Below are positions 1-5,938 of a DNA stretch of 7,313 nt, one piece after another. Under the pieces are notes generated by a model that saw only the letters and a program-made list of their open reading frames with translations, was not told the DNA's origin and did not search any database. This DNA comes from Bacillota bacterium (lineage in GTDB: Bacteria; Bacillota; Clostridia; Christensenellales; CAG-138), in NCBI GenBank assembly GCA_016288175.1, contig JAEEYN010000107.1:1-7313 (forward strand). The letters run 5' to 3'. Position 1 is the stretch's first letter, and every line of letters begins with the position of its first letter. A program made the position numbers and the translations under genes.

Positions 1-1078
1 CCAGGCCAAGGCCGGCGCCAAGCAGGGCGCCGACATCATCGCCGTCATCCGCACCACCGGCCAGTCCCTGCTGGACTACGTGCCCTACGGCGCCACCACC
101 GAGGGCTTCGGCGGCACCTACGCCACCCAGGAGAACTTCCGCCTGATGCGCGCCGCCCTGGACGAGGTGGGCGAGGAGCAGCACCGCTACATCCGCCTCT
201 GCAACTACTGCTCCGGCCTCTGCATGCCGGAGATCGCGGCCATGGGCGCGCTGGAGCGCCTGGACGTGATGCTGAACGACGCGCTGTACGGCATCCTCTT
301 CCGCGATATCAATATGCAGCGCACGATCGTGGACCAGTTCTTCAGCCGCGTCATCAACAGCTTCGCGGGCGTTATCATCAACACGGGCGAGGATAACTAC
401 CTCACCACCGCGGACGCCGTCGAAGAGGCGCATACGGTCCTCGCCTCGCAGTTCCTGAACGAGCAGTTCGCTTTGAAGGCCGGCCTGCCGGAGGAGCAGC
501 AGGGCCTCGGCCATGCGTTCGAGATCTCGCCGGATGTTGAAAACGGCTTCCTTTACGAGCTCGCGCAGGCGCAGATGGCAAGGGAGATCTTCCCCAAAGC
601 CCCGCTGAAGTACATGCCCCCGACGAAGTTCATGACGGGCAACATCTTCCGCGGTCACGTGCAGGACGCGCTTTTCAATATGGTCACGATCCTCACCGGC
701 CAGAAGCTCCACCTTCTCGGCATGATGACGGAGGCGATCCATACCCCGTTCATGAGCGACCGCGCGCTTTCGATCGAGAACGCGCAGTACATCTTCCGCA
801 CGATGCACGACCTCGGCAGCGAGCTTTCGTATAAGAAGGGCGGCATCATGGAGACCCGCGCGAACTTCGTTCTCCAAAAGGCGACCGACCTGCTCGGCGA
901 GATCGAGCAGATGGGCCTCTTCTCCACCCTCGAAAAGGGCGTGTTCGCGGACATCAAGCGCCCGCGCGACGGCGGCAAGGGCCTCGCAGGCGTCGTTACG
1001 AAGGCGGAGAATTACTTCAATCCCTTCGTTGAACTGATGTGGAATGAAAAGGTTGCGAAAGGCGGTGAAAACGCATGA
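1..1078 (+). CDS. kamD: Lysine 5,6-aminomutase alpha subunit, 5'-truncated
   Basis: Large subunit of the adenosylcobalamin- and PLP-dependent mutase that moves the terminal amino group of D-lysine or L-beta-lysine from C6 to C5 in lysine fermentation. The frame is open from base 2, so the true start lies outside. About 358 residues are visible, and comparison with the roughly 516-residue Clostridium sticklandii protein suggests some 165 are missing. The GTG at base 80 is internal. Residues that contact PLP in the C. sticklandii structure fall at the right spacing: Arg184 and Ser189 in RTTGQS (bases 50-67), Ser238 in CNYCSG, Tyr263 and Arg268 in LYGILFRD, and Asn299 in GEDN (numbering recalled from the literature). 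The stop overlaps the kamE start as ATGA, implying translational coupling. Oddity: codon use changes near base 230. Separate alpha and beta genes argue against ornithine 4,5-aminomutase. Confidence 0.96.
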   Translation, partial: QAKAGAKQGADIIAVIRTTGQSLLDYVPYGATTEGFGGTYATQENFRLMRAALDEVGEEQHRYIRLCNYCSGLCMPEIAAMGALERLDVMLNDALYGILFRDINMQRTIVDQFFSRVINSFAGVIINTGEDNYLTTADAVEEAHTVLASQFLNEQFALKAGLPEEQQGLGHAFEISPDVENGFLYELAQAQMAREIFPKAPLKYMPPTKFMTGNIFRGHVQDALFNMVTILTGQKLHLLGMMTEAIHTPFMSDRALSIENAQYIFRTMHDLGSELSYKKGGIMETRANFVLQKATDLLGEIEQMGLFSTLEKGVFADIKRPRDGGKGLAGVVTKAENYFNPFVELMWNEKVAKGGENA

Positions 1079-1863
1079 GCGGAGGACTTTATAACACCCA
1101 CAAAACGGATTTCGATACCACGCTCGACCTGACCCGCCTCAAGGCGTACGGCGACACGATGAACGACGGCAAGGTGCAGTTCAGCTTCACCCTGCCCGTT
1201 AAGAACGACGAACGCGGCATGGAGGCCGCCCGCCAGCTCGTCCGCAAGATGGGCGTTGAGGAGCCGAACGTCGCGATCGCGAAGCCGCTCGATAAGGATT
1301 TCACCTTCTACGTCGTCTACGGCAGCGTCATCCACAGCGTCGATTACGAAAACATCCACGTTCAGACCGTCGAAGAGGAGACGATGAGCATGGAGGACAC
1401 CGACGCCTACATCCGCGAGCATTTCGGCAGGAAGATCGTCATGATCGGCGCTTCCACCGGTACGGACGCGCATACCGTCGGCATCGACGCGATCATGAAC
1501 CGCAAGGGCTTTGCCGGCCACTACGGCCTCGAGCGCTATGAAATGATCGAGGCGATCAATATGGGCGCGCAGGTCCCGAACGAGGAGTTCCTCAAAAAGG
1601 CGCTCGAAGTCAACGCCGATGTGCTTCTCATCAGCCAGACCGTCACCCAGAAGGATATCCATATTCAGAACCTGACGGAGATGATCGAGCTGCTCGAAGC
1701 GGAAGGCCTGCGCGACAGGTTTGTAGTATGCTGCGGCGGCCCCCGCATCACCCATGAGCTCGCAAAGGAGCTCGGCTTCGACGCGGGCTTCGGCGCGGGC
1801 AAGTACGCCGACGACGTCGCGACCTTCGCCGTGACCGAAATGGTCAAGCGCGGAATGAAATAA
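1075..1863 (+). CDS. kamE: Lysine 5,6-aminomutase beta subunit
   Basis: Small, cobalamin-carrying subunit of the KamDE complex, complete at 262 residues, the usual family length. The N-terminal part (about 1-100) is the dimerisation region. From about residue 119 (KIVMIGASTGTDAHTVG) the Rossmann-like B12 domain begins. The base-off/His-on signature DxHxxG is DAHTVG (131-136), with His133 the lower axial cobalt ligand. Lys144, in MNRKG, is the residue that forms the internal aldimine with PLP in the resting enzyme. Both positions match the C. sticklandii numbering exactly, so catalysis should be intact. The later CCGGPRI segment (about 220-226) is typical of the nucleotide-loop side of this fold. 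The ATG overlaps the kamD stop, with a modest ribosome site (GGCGGTGA) a few bases upstream. A strong terminator follows, so kamE ends the operon, and the usual next-step gene, 3,5-diaminohexanoate dehydrogenase, is not downstream. Confidence 0.98.
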   Translation: MSGGLYNTHKTDFDTTLDLTRLKAYGDTMNDGKVQFSFTLPVKNDERGMEAARQLVRKMGVEEPNVAIAKPLDKDFTFYVVYGSVIHSVDYENIHVQTVEEETMSMEDTDAYIREHFGRKIVMIGASTGTDAHTVGIDAIMNRKGFAGHYGLERYEMIEAINMGAQVPNEEFLKKALEVNADVLLISQTVTQKDIHIQNLTEMIELLEAEGLRDRFVVCCGGPRITHELAKELGFDAGFGAGKYADDVATFAVTEMVKRGMK

Positions 1864-1886
1864 GCGCGCAAGTCATAACGCAAGCG

Positions 1887-1917
1887 AAAGCGGCGGGAGC
1901 AACCCCGCCGCTTTTTT
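1887..1917 (+). terminator. Intrinsic terminator of the kamDE operon, possibly bidirectional
   Basis: Stem GCGGCGGG (1890-1897) pairs perfectly with CCCGCCGC (1904-1911) across a six-base loop. Three flanking A-T pairs extend it, and six T residues follow (1912-1917). It lies 24 bases after the kamE stop. On the minus strand the same stem is followed by TTTCGCTT, so it may also catch transcripts from the converging Stealth gene, for which I see no other terminator. Confidence 0.92.
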
Positions 1918-2012
1918 ACAGGACCCGGTATCATCCTAAAAACACATCCGACCAATGTGCGCGGCAGTCCTTTGAACGCCCGGACACCGGCGCACCGCAA
2001 TTCCAGCAGCAT

Positions 2013-3014
2013 TCATTTTTCAAATGAGCATTTATCCGGCAGAATGCTTTCGAACGCATCGCGGATCTTTTGCGATGCTTTCTCAAAATCCGTCGGCTCA
2101 TCCGGATCGTTGATGCAAATCATATCGTGGGACTGTTTGCGAATGATAGAGCAGATATCGTCGGCTGCCCAGGAATAACCGGAGCAGAGCGCATTATCCA
2201 CCTTTCCCGGCCAGAAGTTTCCGCTTGCGATCTGCCACCACAAAACGGCCCACTGGTTCACATCCGAGAATTCACGGAACTTATGAGATGTTGTCTCCTG
2301 CAGAAGTACTGGTTCCGCTTCCCACAGAGCGGAGAAAGATTCCTTTAGATAGGCCGCGGGTGCATGCGGAACTTCGAAACCGGTAAACCTGTTTTTACTC
2401 AACCGTTCCAGTATGCGTGTTTTGAAATTCGTTCTAATGCCGTAAACGTGATTTATGTATTTTTTACGGTTGGCTGCGACAGCTTTCTGCTTTGGAAAAT
2501 GCTTATTGATGATTCCCAGAGCATTATAGTAGCGTAAATTCCATAGCACCAGTTTACCGATCTGTGGTTTGACTACTTCACTTCCGTCAGCGACAGGTAA
2601 ACCTTTTCGGAAAAAGCATTCCTGATTAACAGGACGAAGCAGAAACGAGTCATCATTGAAATAAATGAAATGCTCCGCAAGGCCGTCAATTTTATGTATG
2701 CTCATTTCAATGGCGGCAGAGTTAAACAGCGGCAGGTTCTCCCTAGGAAGGTAGTCCTCATGCCGCACTATGTGCAGCTTGGTGTGATCGAGCTTTAAAA
2801 AATCCGGAGTATGGCCCCACGTCACAAAGTGGATCGTCCGCACCCAGGGGGCGAAGTTTTCGATCGCACGGAACCAATATTTCATCAATCCCCAGTCGCG
2901 AAAACGGTTCACGGCGTTTGCGTCGGTTATCTTTTCCTCCTGATACTTTGCTTTTTCCTTCTGCCAGGCCGGGTCGTTTCCGTCTACCCAAAGAACGACG
3001 ATATCAATGTCCAC
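2013..3014 (-). CDS. Stealth-family capsular polysaccharide phosphotransferase
   Basis: Probable sugar-1-phosphate transferase making phosphodiester-linked surface polysaccharide. The family is related to the GlcNAc-1-phosphotransferase catalytic subunit and to capsule enzymes of pathogens. It is complete at 333 residues from the GTG. The Stealth conserved regions occur in order: CR1 DIDIVxxWVDGNDPAW (2-17); CR2 from RFRDWG (37-42) through YFNDDSF (118-124), whose Asp pair is the likely metal/catalytic site; CR3 with VPHAPAAY (215-222) and SDVNQW (250-255); and a CR4-like CINDPDE (300-306). There is no signal peptide or membrane segment, so it should act in the cytoplasm or at the membrane face. 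Start choice: the minus strand reads GAGAGGT-AAAA-TTG-GTG. GTG at 3014 sits 7 bases from the ribosome site, while the TTG at 3017 is only 4 away. It is more AT-rich than kamDE. The acceptor and donor sugars cannot be read from sequence. Confidence 0.9.
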   Translation of the reverse strand: MDIDIVVLWVDGNDPAWQKEKAKYQEEKITDANAVNRFRDWGLMKYWFRAIENFAPWVRTIHFVTWGHTPDFLKLDHTKLHIVRHEDYLPRENLPLFNSAAIEMSIHKIDGLAEHFIYFNDDSFLLRPVNQECFFRKGLPVADGSEVVKPQIGKLVLWNLRYYNALGIINKHFPKQKAVAANRKKYINHVYGIRTNFKTRILERLSKNRFTGFEVPHAPAAYLKESFSALWEAEPVLLQETTSHKFREFSDVNQWAVLWWQIASGNFWPGKVDNALCSGYSWAADDICSIIRKQSHDMICINDPDEPTDFEKASQKIRDAFESILPDKCSFEK

Positions 3015-3017
3015 CAA

Positions 3018-3028
3018 TTTTACCTCTC
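3018..3028 (-). promoter_or_regulatory. Ribosome binding site deciding the Stealth start
   Basis: The minus strand carries AGAGAGGT just ahead of two candidate starts, TTG (3017-3015) and GTG (3014-3012). Spacing is about 4 bases to TTG and 7 to GTG, which favours GTG. The difference is one residue. Confidence 0.6.
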
Positions 3029-3046
3029 TTTCAGTTCGTTTTATAC

Positions 3047-3121
3047 ATCCATAACCGAATGTCTCTGATCGCCGTCCCCTGCGGCTGTCTTGATTTCCAA
3101 GGATTATTCGTTCGTATGGAT
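3047..3121 (-). other. Potential structured RNA region between GT2 and Stealth genes
   Basis: Within the 120-bp gap between two otherwise compact genes, ATCCATA (3047-3053) pairs with TATGGAT (3115-3121). Inside it CGAAT (3056-3060) pairs with ATTCG (3106-3110), across an unequal internal loop. The enclosed stretch can form two small hairpins, GCCG/CGGC (3071-3074 with 3082-3085) and CTTG/CAAG (3089-3092 with 3098-3101). The arrangement resembles a junction-type fold. It matches no riboswitch I recognise and has no T-tract, so it is not an obvious terminator. It could be an RNA-processing or attenuation site, or chance. Confidence 0.35.
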
Positions 3122-3137
3122 CGCATATAAAAGATAA

Positions 3138-4157
3138 TCATTGTTTCCTTTGTTCTTCTCTGCGTTTCTGCTGTTCAGCTCGCTGCCAGCTGCGCAAACT
3201 TGGATCCTTTTTTGTTCGGTATGCCCAATGCAGACCCGGGAAGAAGATAAACGCAAGTATTGCGATTTTTTCCTTTGAAGAATAAACCGCTGATTTGGTC
3301 AGTTTGCCAACTTGGCTGCGCAGCAGCGAAGAGTATGCTTTTGCTGAACGGCGATCTGGGTGAATGTATCTTGCAAGGTCCCGGTTTGAAAGTGAGGAAC
3401 GAATAACATAATCCAAATAAATGACCTCGTTCTGCTTGGAAACAGGGATTTTTGATACAAAAAGCTCGATCATGCAGAGCTTTCTCTCTTCTTTAGCGGT
3501 CTGAGAGGCGGATTCTTCCCGTTCAAAGTAGAAGTATGTCGGCATACTGACTGCACATGCGATCATTTGCGGATTTTGTTCCCATAACTCTGCAATAAAT
3601 GTAGTGTCCTCACCATACGTCATGTTCTCGCGAAAACGAAGAGAGCCTATCATTCGAGAATTAATCATGCGTATTGTGCAGTACCTGCGGTATTCAACAC
3701 TCCGGAAAAGCTTCTCACAGTTGACTGCCTCGAAGTCTTTGTTTTCCAACTTCAACGGCTCATACTCAGTGGGGATTGAATCCGCGGCTACCTTCTGGAA
3801 CTGTCCAATTACAAAGTCCGAATGTGTTTCGGCTTGCGCACAGAGAAACAGCTCAAAATACTGCGGATGCACAAAATCGTCCGGGTCGATAAATGTCACA
3901 AAATCTCCGGTCATCCGATCCAGTCCCGCGTTGCGTGCGGAGGATACGCCTCCGTTTTCTTTTGCGATCACCTTTATGCGGCTGTCGCGCGTTTCATATT
4001 CCCGCAGGATCTCCAATGAGCGATCCTTGCTGCCGTCGTCGATGCAAATGATTTCGAGATTGCGATATGTATTATCAAGCACGGAATCCAGGCACCGCGC
4101 CAAATAAAGCTCCATATTATAAACCGGAATTATGACGGAGATCAACGGCTGATCCAT
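3138..4157 (-). CDS. Glycosyltransferase family 2, downstream paralogue
   Basis: GT-A fold glycosyltransferase, 339 residues, predicted to add a sugar from a nucleotide donor during surface-glycan assembly. The N-terminal nucleotide-binding half shows ISVIIPVYN (6-14), the CIDDGS acidic motif (Asp40-Asp41), KENGGVSSARNAGL (66-79) and the metal-binding DPDD (91-94). A later GED (182-184) probably supplies the catalytic base. The tail is lysine/arginine/glutamate-rich (RAEQQKRREEQRKQ) and could touch membrane phospholipid. There is no transmembrane helix of bundle type, only a short hydrophobic stretch IAILAFIFFPGLHW near the C-terminus. It starts nine bases after the upstream paralogue, and its ribosome site GAGGTG overlaps that gene's TGA stop, implying coupling. 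It closely resembles the upstream copy at both ends but not from about 105 to 200. Its DNA is more AT-rich than that copy. Donor and acceptor sugars are unknown. Confidence 0.92.
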   Translation of the reverse strand: MDQPLISVIIPVYNMELYLARCLDSVLDNTYRNLEIICIDDGSKDRSLEILREYETRDSRIKVIAKENGGVSSARNAGLDRMTGDFVTFIDPDDFVHPQYFELFLCAQAETHSDFVIGQFQKVAADSIPTEYEPLKLENKDFEAVNCEKLFRSVEYRRYCTIRMINSRMIGSLRFRENMTYGEDTTFIAELWEQNPQMIACAVSMPTYFYFEREESASQTAKEERKLCMIELFVSKIPVSKQNEVIYLDYVIRSSLSNRDLARYIHPDRRSAKAYSSLLRSQVGKLTKSAVYSSKEKIAILAFIFFPGLHWAYRTKKDPSLRSWQRAEQQKRREEQRKQ

Positions 4158-4159
4158 AA

Positions 4160-4169
4160 AAGCACCTCA
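4160..4169 (-). promoter_or_regulatory. Ribosome binding site overlapping the preceding stop
   Basis: On the minus strand the upstream glycosyltransferase ends TGA-GGTG, and GAGGTG sits five bases before the ATG of the next gene. The stop codon therefore lies inside the Shine-Dalgarno sequence, a layout typical of translationally coupled operon genes. Confidence 0.7.
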
Positions 4170-5213
4170 TTTGGACAAATACCCGTTCTTTTTCGCTTCC
4201 CGGCGCTTCTTTCGCTGCACCAGTTCCCATTGCCGCATATCGGGCTCGGTAACGCTGCGATAGAGCCAGTAGATCCTCGGGAAACGGATAAAGACCGAAT
4301 TGCGCAGCTTCTCTTTCCTGCTGTAGATATCCGTTCTCGCGAACCGTTTCCGGCAGTCCTTCAACAGCGCGGAGCAGCCGCGGACAATATCGCGGTCCGG
4401 CAGTATGTAGCGAGCCAGGTACCTTGTTGAAAGGCTGCGCTTGACGGCCTGATCGAGATAGATGGCGTCATTTCCGGGCTTTGCCGCTTCCTCCGCGTAG
4501 ATCTTCGCCGCTTTGAATCTGTCCTGAACCGGCGCGATCTTTCCGAGGGAGTTTTCGCGCTGGAAATAACCGTAAAGTTTAACCGGCAGCACTGCCGCCT
4601 TCCCCGTTTTCGTCCGCGACCAAACGTCAGCAACGAAAACGGAATCCTCGGTGTACTTAAGATCCCGGAACCTGACTTTCGCAAGCAGTTCGGAGCGGAA
4701 GATCTTTCCCCAGCAAAACGACCTGAAATCATGGTTCTTGAAAAACTCCTTTGTGCCGAAGAGCTCGGGTTCGGCGGTCTTGCCGGCCTTCTGCTCTTCA
4801 AAAGCGGTCGGGTCGTTTTCTTCGGCCGTGTAGTGCCCGCAGCAGGCGATCCCGCAGCCCGTTTTCAACGCCGCGTCGACAAGAAGCTCGATGTACTGCG
4901 GATGCACAAAATCGTCCGGATCGATGAAGCTGACGTACTCTCCGGTCATGCAATCCAGCCCCGCATTTCGGGCGGAGGACACGCCGCCGTTTTCCTTCGC
5001 GATCACCTTGATGCGGCTGTCGCGCGCTTCATAATCCCGCAATATGCGCAGCGAACCGTCCCCGCTGCCGTCGTCAACGCAGATGACCTCCAGATTCCGA
5101 TATGTGCCGCCGAGCACGGAATCCAGACACCGGGGAAGATACTGTTCCATATTGTAGATCGGAATGATGACCGAGATCAAAGGCTGTTCCGTTTGGATCA
5201 TCTCCTGCCGCAT
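4167..5213 (-). CDS. Glycosyltransferase family 2, upstream paralogue
   Basis: First gene of the glycan operon, 348 residues, GT-A fold. Motifs run ISVIIPIYN (13-21), the CVDDGS acidic motif (Asp47-Asp48), KENGGVSSARNAGL (73-86), DPDD metal site (98-101) and TED (188-190), the probable catalytic base region. The middle contains Cys-rich GCGIACCGHY (119-128) and KEFFKNHDFRSFCWGKIF (155-172), a pattern common in capsule and exopolysaccharide GT2 enzymes. The C-terminus is basic (VQRKKRREAKKN) and may bind the membrane surface. The first ATG (5213) lacks a good ribosome site. The alternative ATG at residue 5 has AGGAG directly against it with no spacing, so the upstream start is kept with some doubt. 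Base composition is closer to the flanking host genes than that of its paralogue. The product probably extends the same glycan as its neighbours. Confidence 0.93.
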   Translation of the reverse strand: MRQEMIQTEQPLISVIIPIYNMEQYLPRCLDSVLGGTYRNLEVICVDDGSGDGSLRILRDYEARDSRIKVIAKENGGVSSARNAGLDCMTGEYVSFIDPDDFVHPQYIELLVDAALKTGCGIACCGHYTAEENDPTAFEEQKAGKTAEPELFGTKEFFKNHDFRSFCWGKIFRSELLAKVRFRDLKYTEDSVFVADVWSRTKTGKAAVLPVKLYGYFQRENSLGKIAPVQDRFKAAKIYAEEAAKPGNDAIYLDQAVKRSLSTRYLARYILPDRDIVRGCSALLKDCRKRFARTDIYSRKEKLRNSVFIRFPRIYWLYRSVTEPDMRQWELVQRKKRREAKKNGYLSK

Positions 5214-5295
5214 AGGTGATAAGCTCTTTCGATTGTGCTTGCTGCCCCGGAATGGTTTTCGGGAAGAGCAAACAGTCTGCGCTGCTCTCCGTTTC

Positions 5296-5416
5296 AGGAT
5301 CCTCGGTCGATTTTAAAACCGCGGAGATCGGAAAGCAGGCGGGCAGTGCGTTTTTACTGATTTCTATTATACAATGGCGCTAAAAAAAAGGCAATAGCGG
5401 ACCTGCCGAGGATCCT
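5296..5416. repeat. 11-bp inverted repeat flanking the glycan-operon promoter
   Basis: AGGATCCTCGG at 5296-5306 recurs exactly as its reverse complement at 5406-5416, enclosing 99 bases that contain the whole promoter. Six of the eleven bases are the self-complementary GGATCC, so the repeat is less improbable than it looks. The arrangement resembles small invertible promoter segments, but no recombinase gene is in the window. The rest of the 332-bp gap between genes (5214-5545) holds the operon leader, this element and the terminator of the flavin operon; no other gene is supported. Confidence 0.55.
5366..5394 (-). promoter_or_regulatory. Sigma-A-type promoter of the glycan operon
   Basis: On the minus strand TTGCCT (plus 5389-5394) is followed after exactly 17 bases by a perfect TATAAT (plus 5366-5371). 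The spacer starts with a run of seven T. Transcription should begin near 5359, giving a leader of about 145 bases before the first glycosyltransferase. It is the only good promoter I found for the three minus-strand genes below it. Confidence 0.8.
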
Positions 5417-5447
5417 TTTTTGAGCGAGAACCGAAAAGCCTGAGCGG

Positions 5448-5490
5448 AAAAAGAAACACGGCCTCGCCGTGGAACCCGCGCTGCCGTGTT
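5448..5490 (-). terminator. Intrinsic terminator of the flavin operon
   Basis: On the minus strand CACGGC-GAG-GCCGTG forms a tight six-pair hairpin (plus 5457-5471), followed at once by TTTCTTTTT. An upstream AACACGGC (plus 5483-5490) can pair instead with GCCGTGTT (plus 5455-5462), giving an eight-pair stem with a 20-base loop. Either fold ends at the T-tract. It lies about 55 bases past the split-barrel gene's stop. Confidence 0.82.
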
Positions 5491-5545
5491 CATTCGTTTA
5501 TTGGACCGTGTTTGCATCCCGCGGCGGCTGCCGCGCAGGCGCGAA

Positions 5546-5938
5546 TCAGAATTCGATCACCCTCGGCGGCTCCGTGAACGAAGCGAAGACAGCCTTCGCG
5601 TTCCTGAAATAGAGCACCTCGGTATTATCGTCGTTCTCGTCGTACATTCCGCGCAGGCTCGGGAAGGCGTCCAGCATATGCTTCTTCGCCTCCACGCGCT
5701 CATCGCGCACGAGCTCGCCGGAAAGGCGCAGCCAGCGCCCCTCTTTGAAGGCGCAGAGCTCGACCTTCGGATTCAGCTCGATCTGCTTCGAAACGTTCTT
5801 GACCTTGCCCATCTGGATATAGAGCCTGTCCTCGAAAACATCCACCGTTCCGAACGGACGGACGCGGGGCTGGTCGCCCTCGACGGTTGCGAGATAGTAG
5901 ACGCCGCAGCTCTTCAGAAATTCATAAACCTCGTTCAT
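5546..5938 (-). CDS. PNPOx-like FMN-binding split-barrel protein
   Basis: Small protein of 130 residues, the usual size of single-domain split-barrel flavoproteins of the pyridoxamine-5'-phosphate oxidase-like superfamily. Visible marks are an early beta pair GVYYLATVEGDQPRVRPFG (12-30), whose Arg-Pro-Phe segment is typical of the subfamily, then GKVKNVSKQIELNPKVELCAF (44-64), where FMN phosphate contacts usually lie, and an acidic loop YDENDDNTEV (99-108). True PNP oxidase is much longer, so vitamin B6 synthesis is unlikely; members are flavin, F420 or heme binders of mostly unknown substrate. Its ATG directly abuts the TAA of the upstream flavodoxin-like gene, with a strong GGGAGGT ribosome site seven bases before it. 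Joint action, for example one protein supplying reduced flavin to the other, is an inference from this coupling. Confidence 0.9.
   Translation of the reverse strand: MNEVYEFLKSCGVYYLATVEGDQPRVRPFGTVDVFEDRLYIQMGKVKNVSKQIELNPKVELCAFKEGRWLRLSGELVRDERVEAKKHMLDAFPSLRGMYDENDDNTEVLYFRNAKAVFASFTEPPRVIEF

Noticed and set aside
1012..1755. Long minus-strand open frame of 247 codons opposite kamE
   Set aside because: It is antisense to a fully convincing kamE with conserved catalytic residues. Its protein is a low-complexity Ala/Val/Asp/Leu mix, as expected from the opposite strand of GC-rich codons.
3859..4919. Direct repeats as an insertion-sequence or attachment-site signature
   Set aside because: The repeats fall in the same codons of two homologous glycosyltransferases, so common descent explains them; no transposase or integrase is present.
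5074..5271. Short minus-strand frame starting in the leader of the glycan operon, as a possible leader peptide
   Set aside because: It begins with TTG, lacks a clear ribosome site and runs far into the first glycosyltransferase in another frame; likely chance.
5382..5411. Minus-strand weak stem GGCAG/TTGCC before eight T, as a second terminator of the flavin operon
   Set aside because: Only about five pairs including a wobble, and the T-run forms part of the spacer of the glycan promoter. A stronger terminator already lies at 5448-5490.
5399..5421. Bulged hairpin GGACCT-GCCG-AGGATCC followed by six T on the plus strand, as a terminator
   Set aside because: The stem is short with a bulge, and no plus-strand gene lies upstream for it to terminate. 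The bases are better explained as one arm of the inverted repeat.
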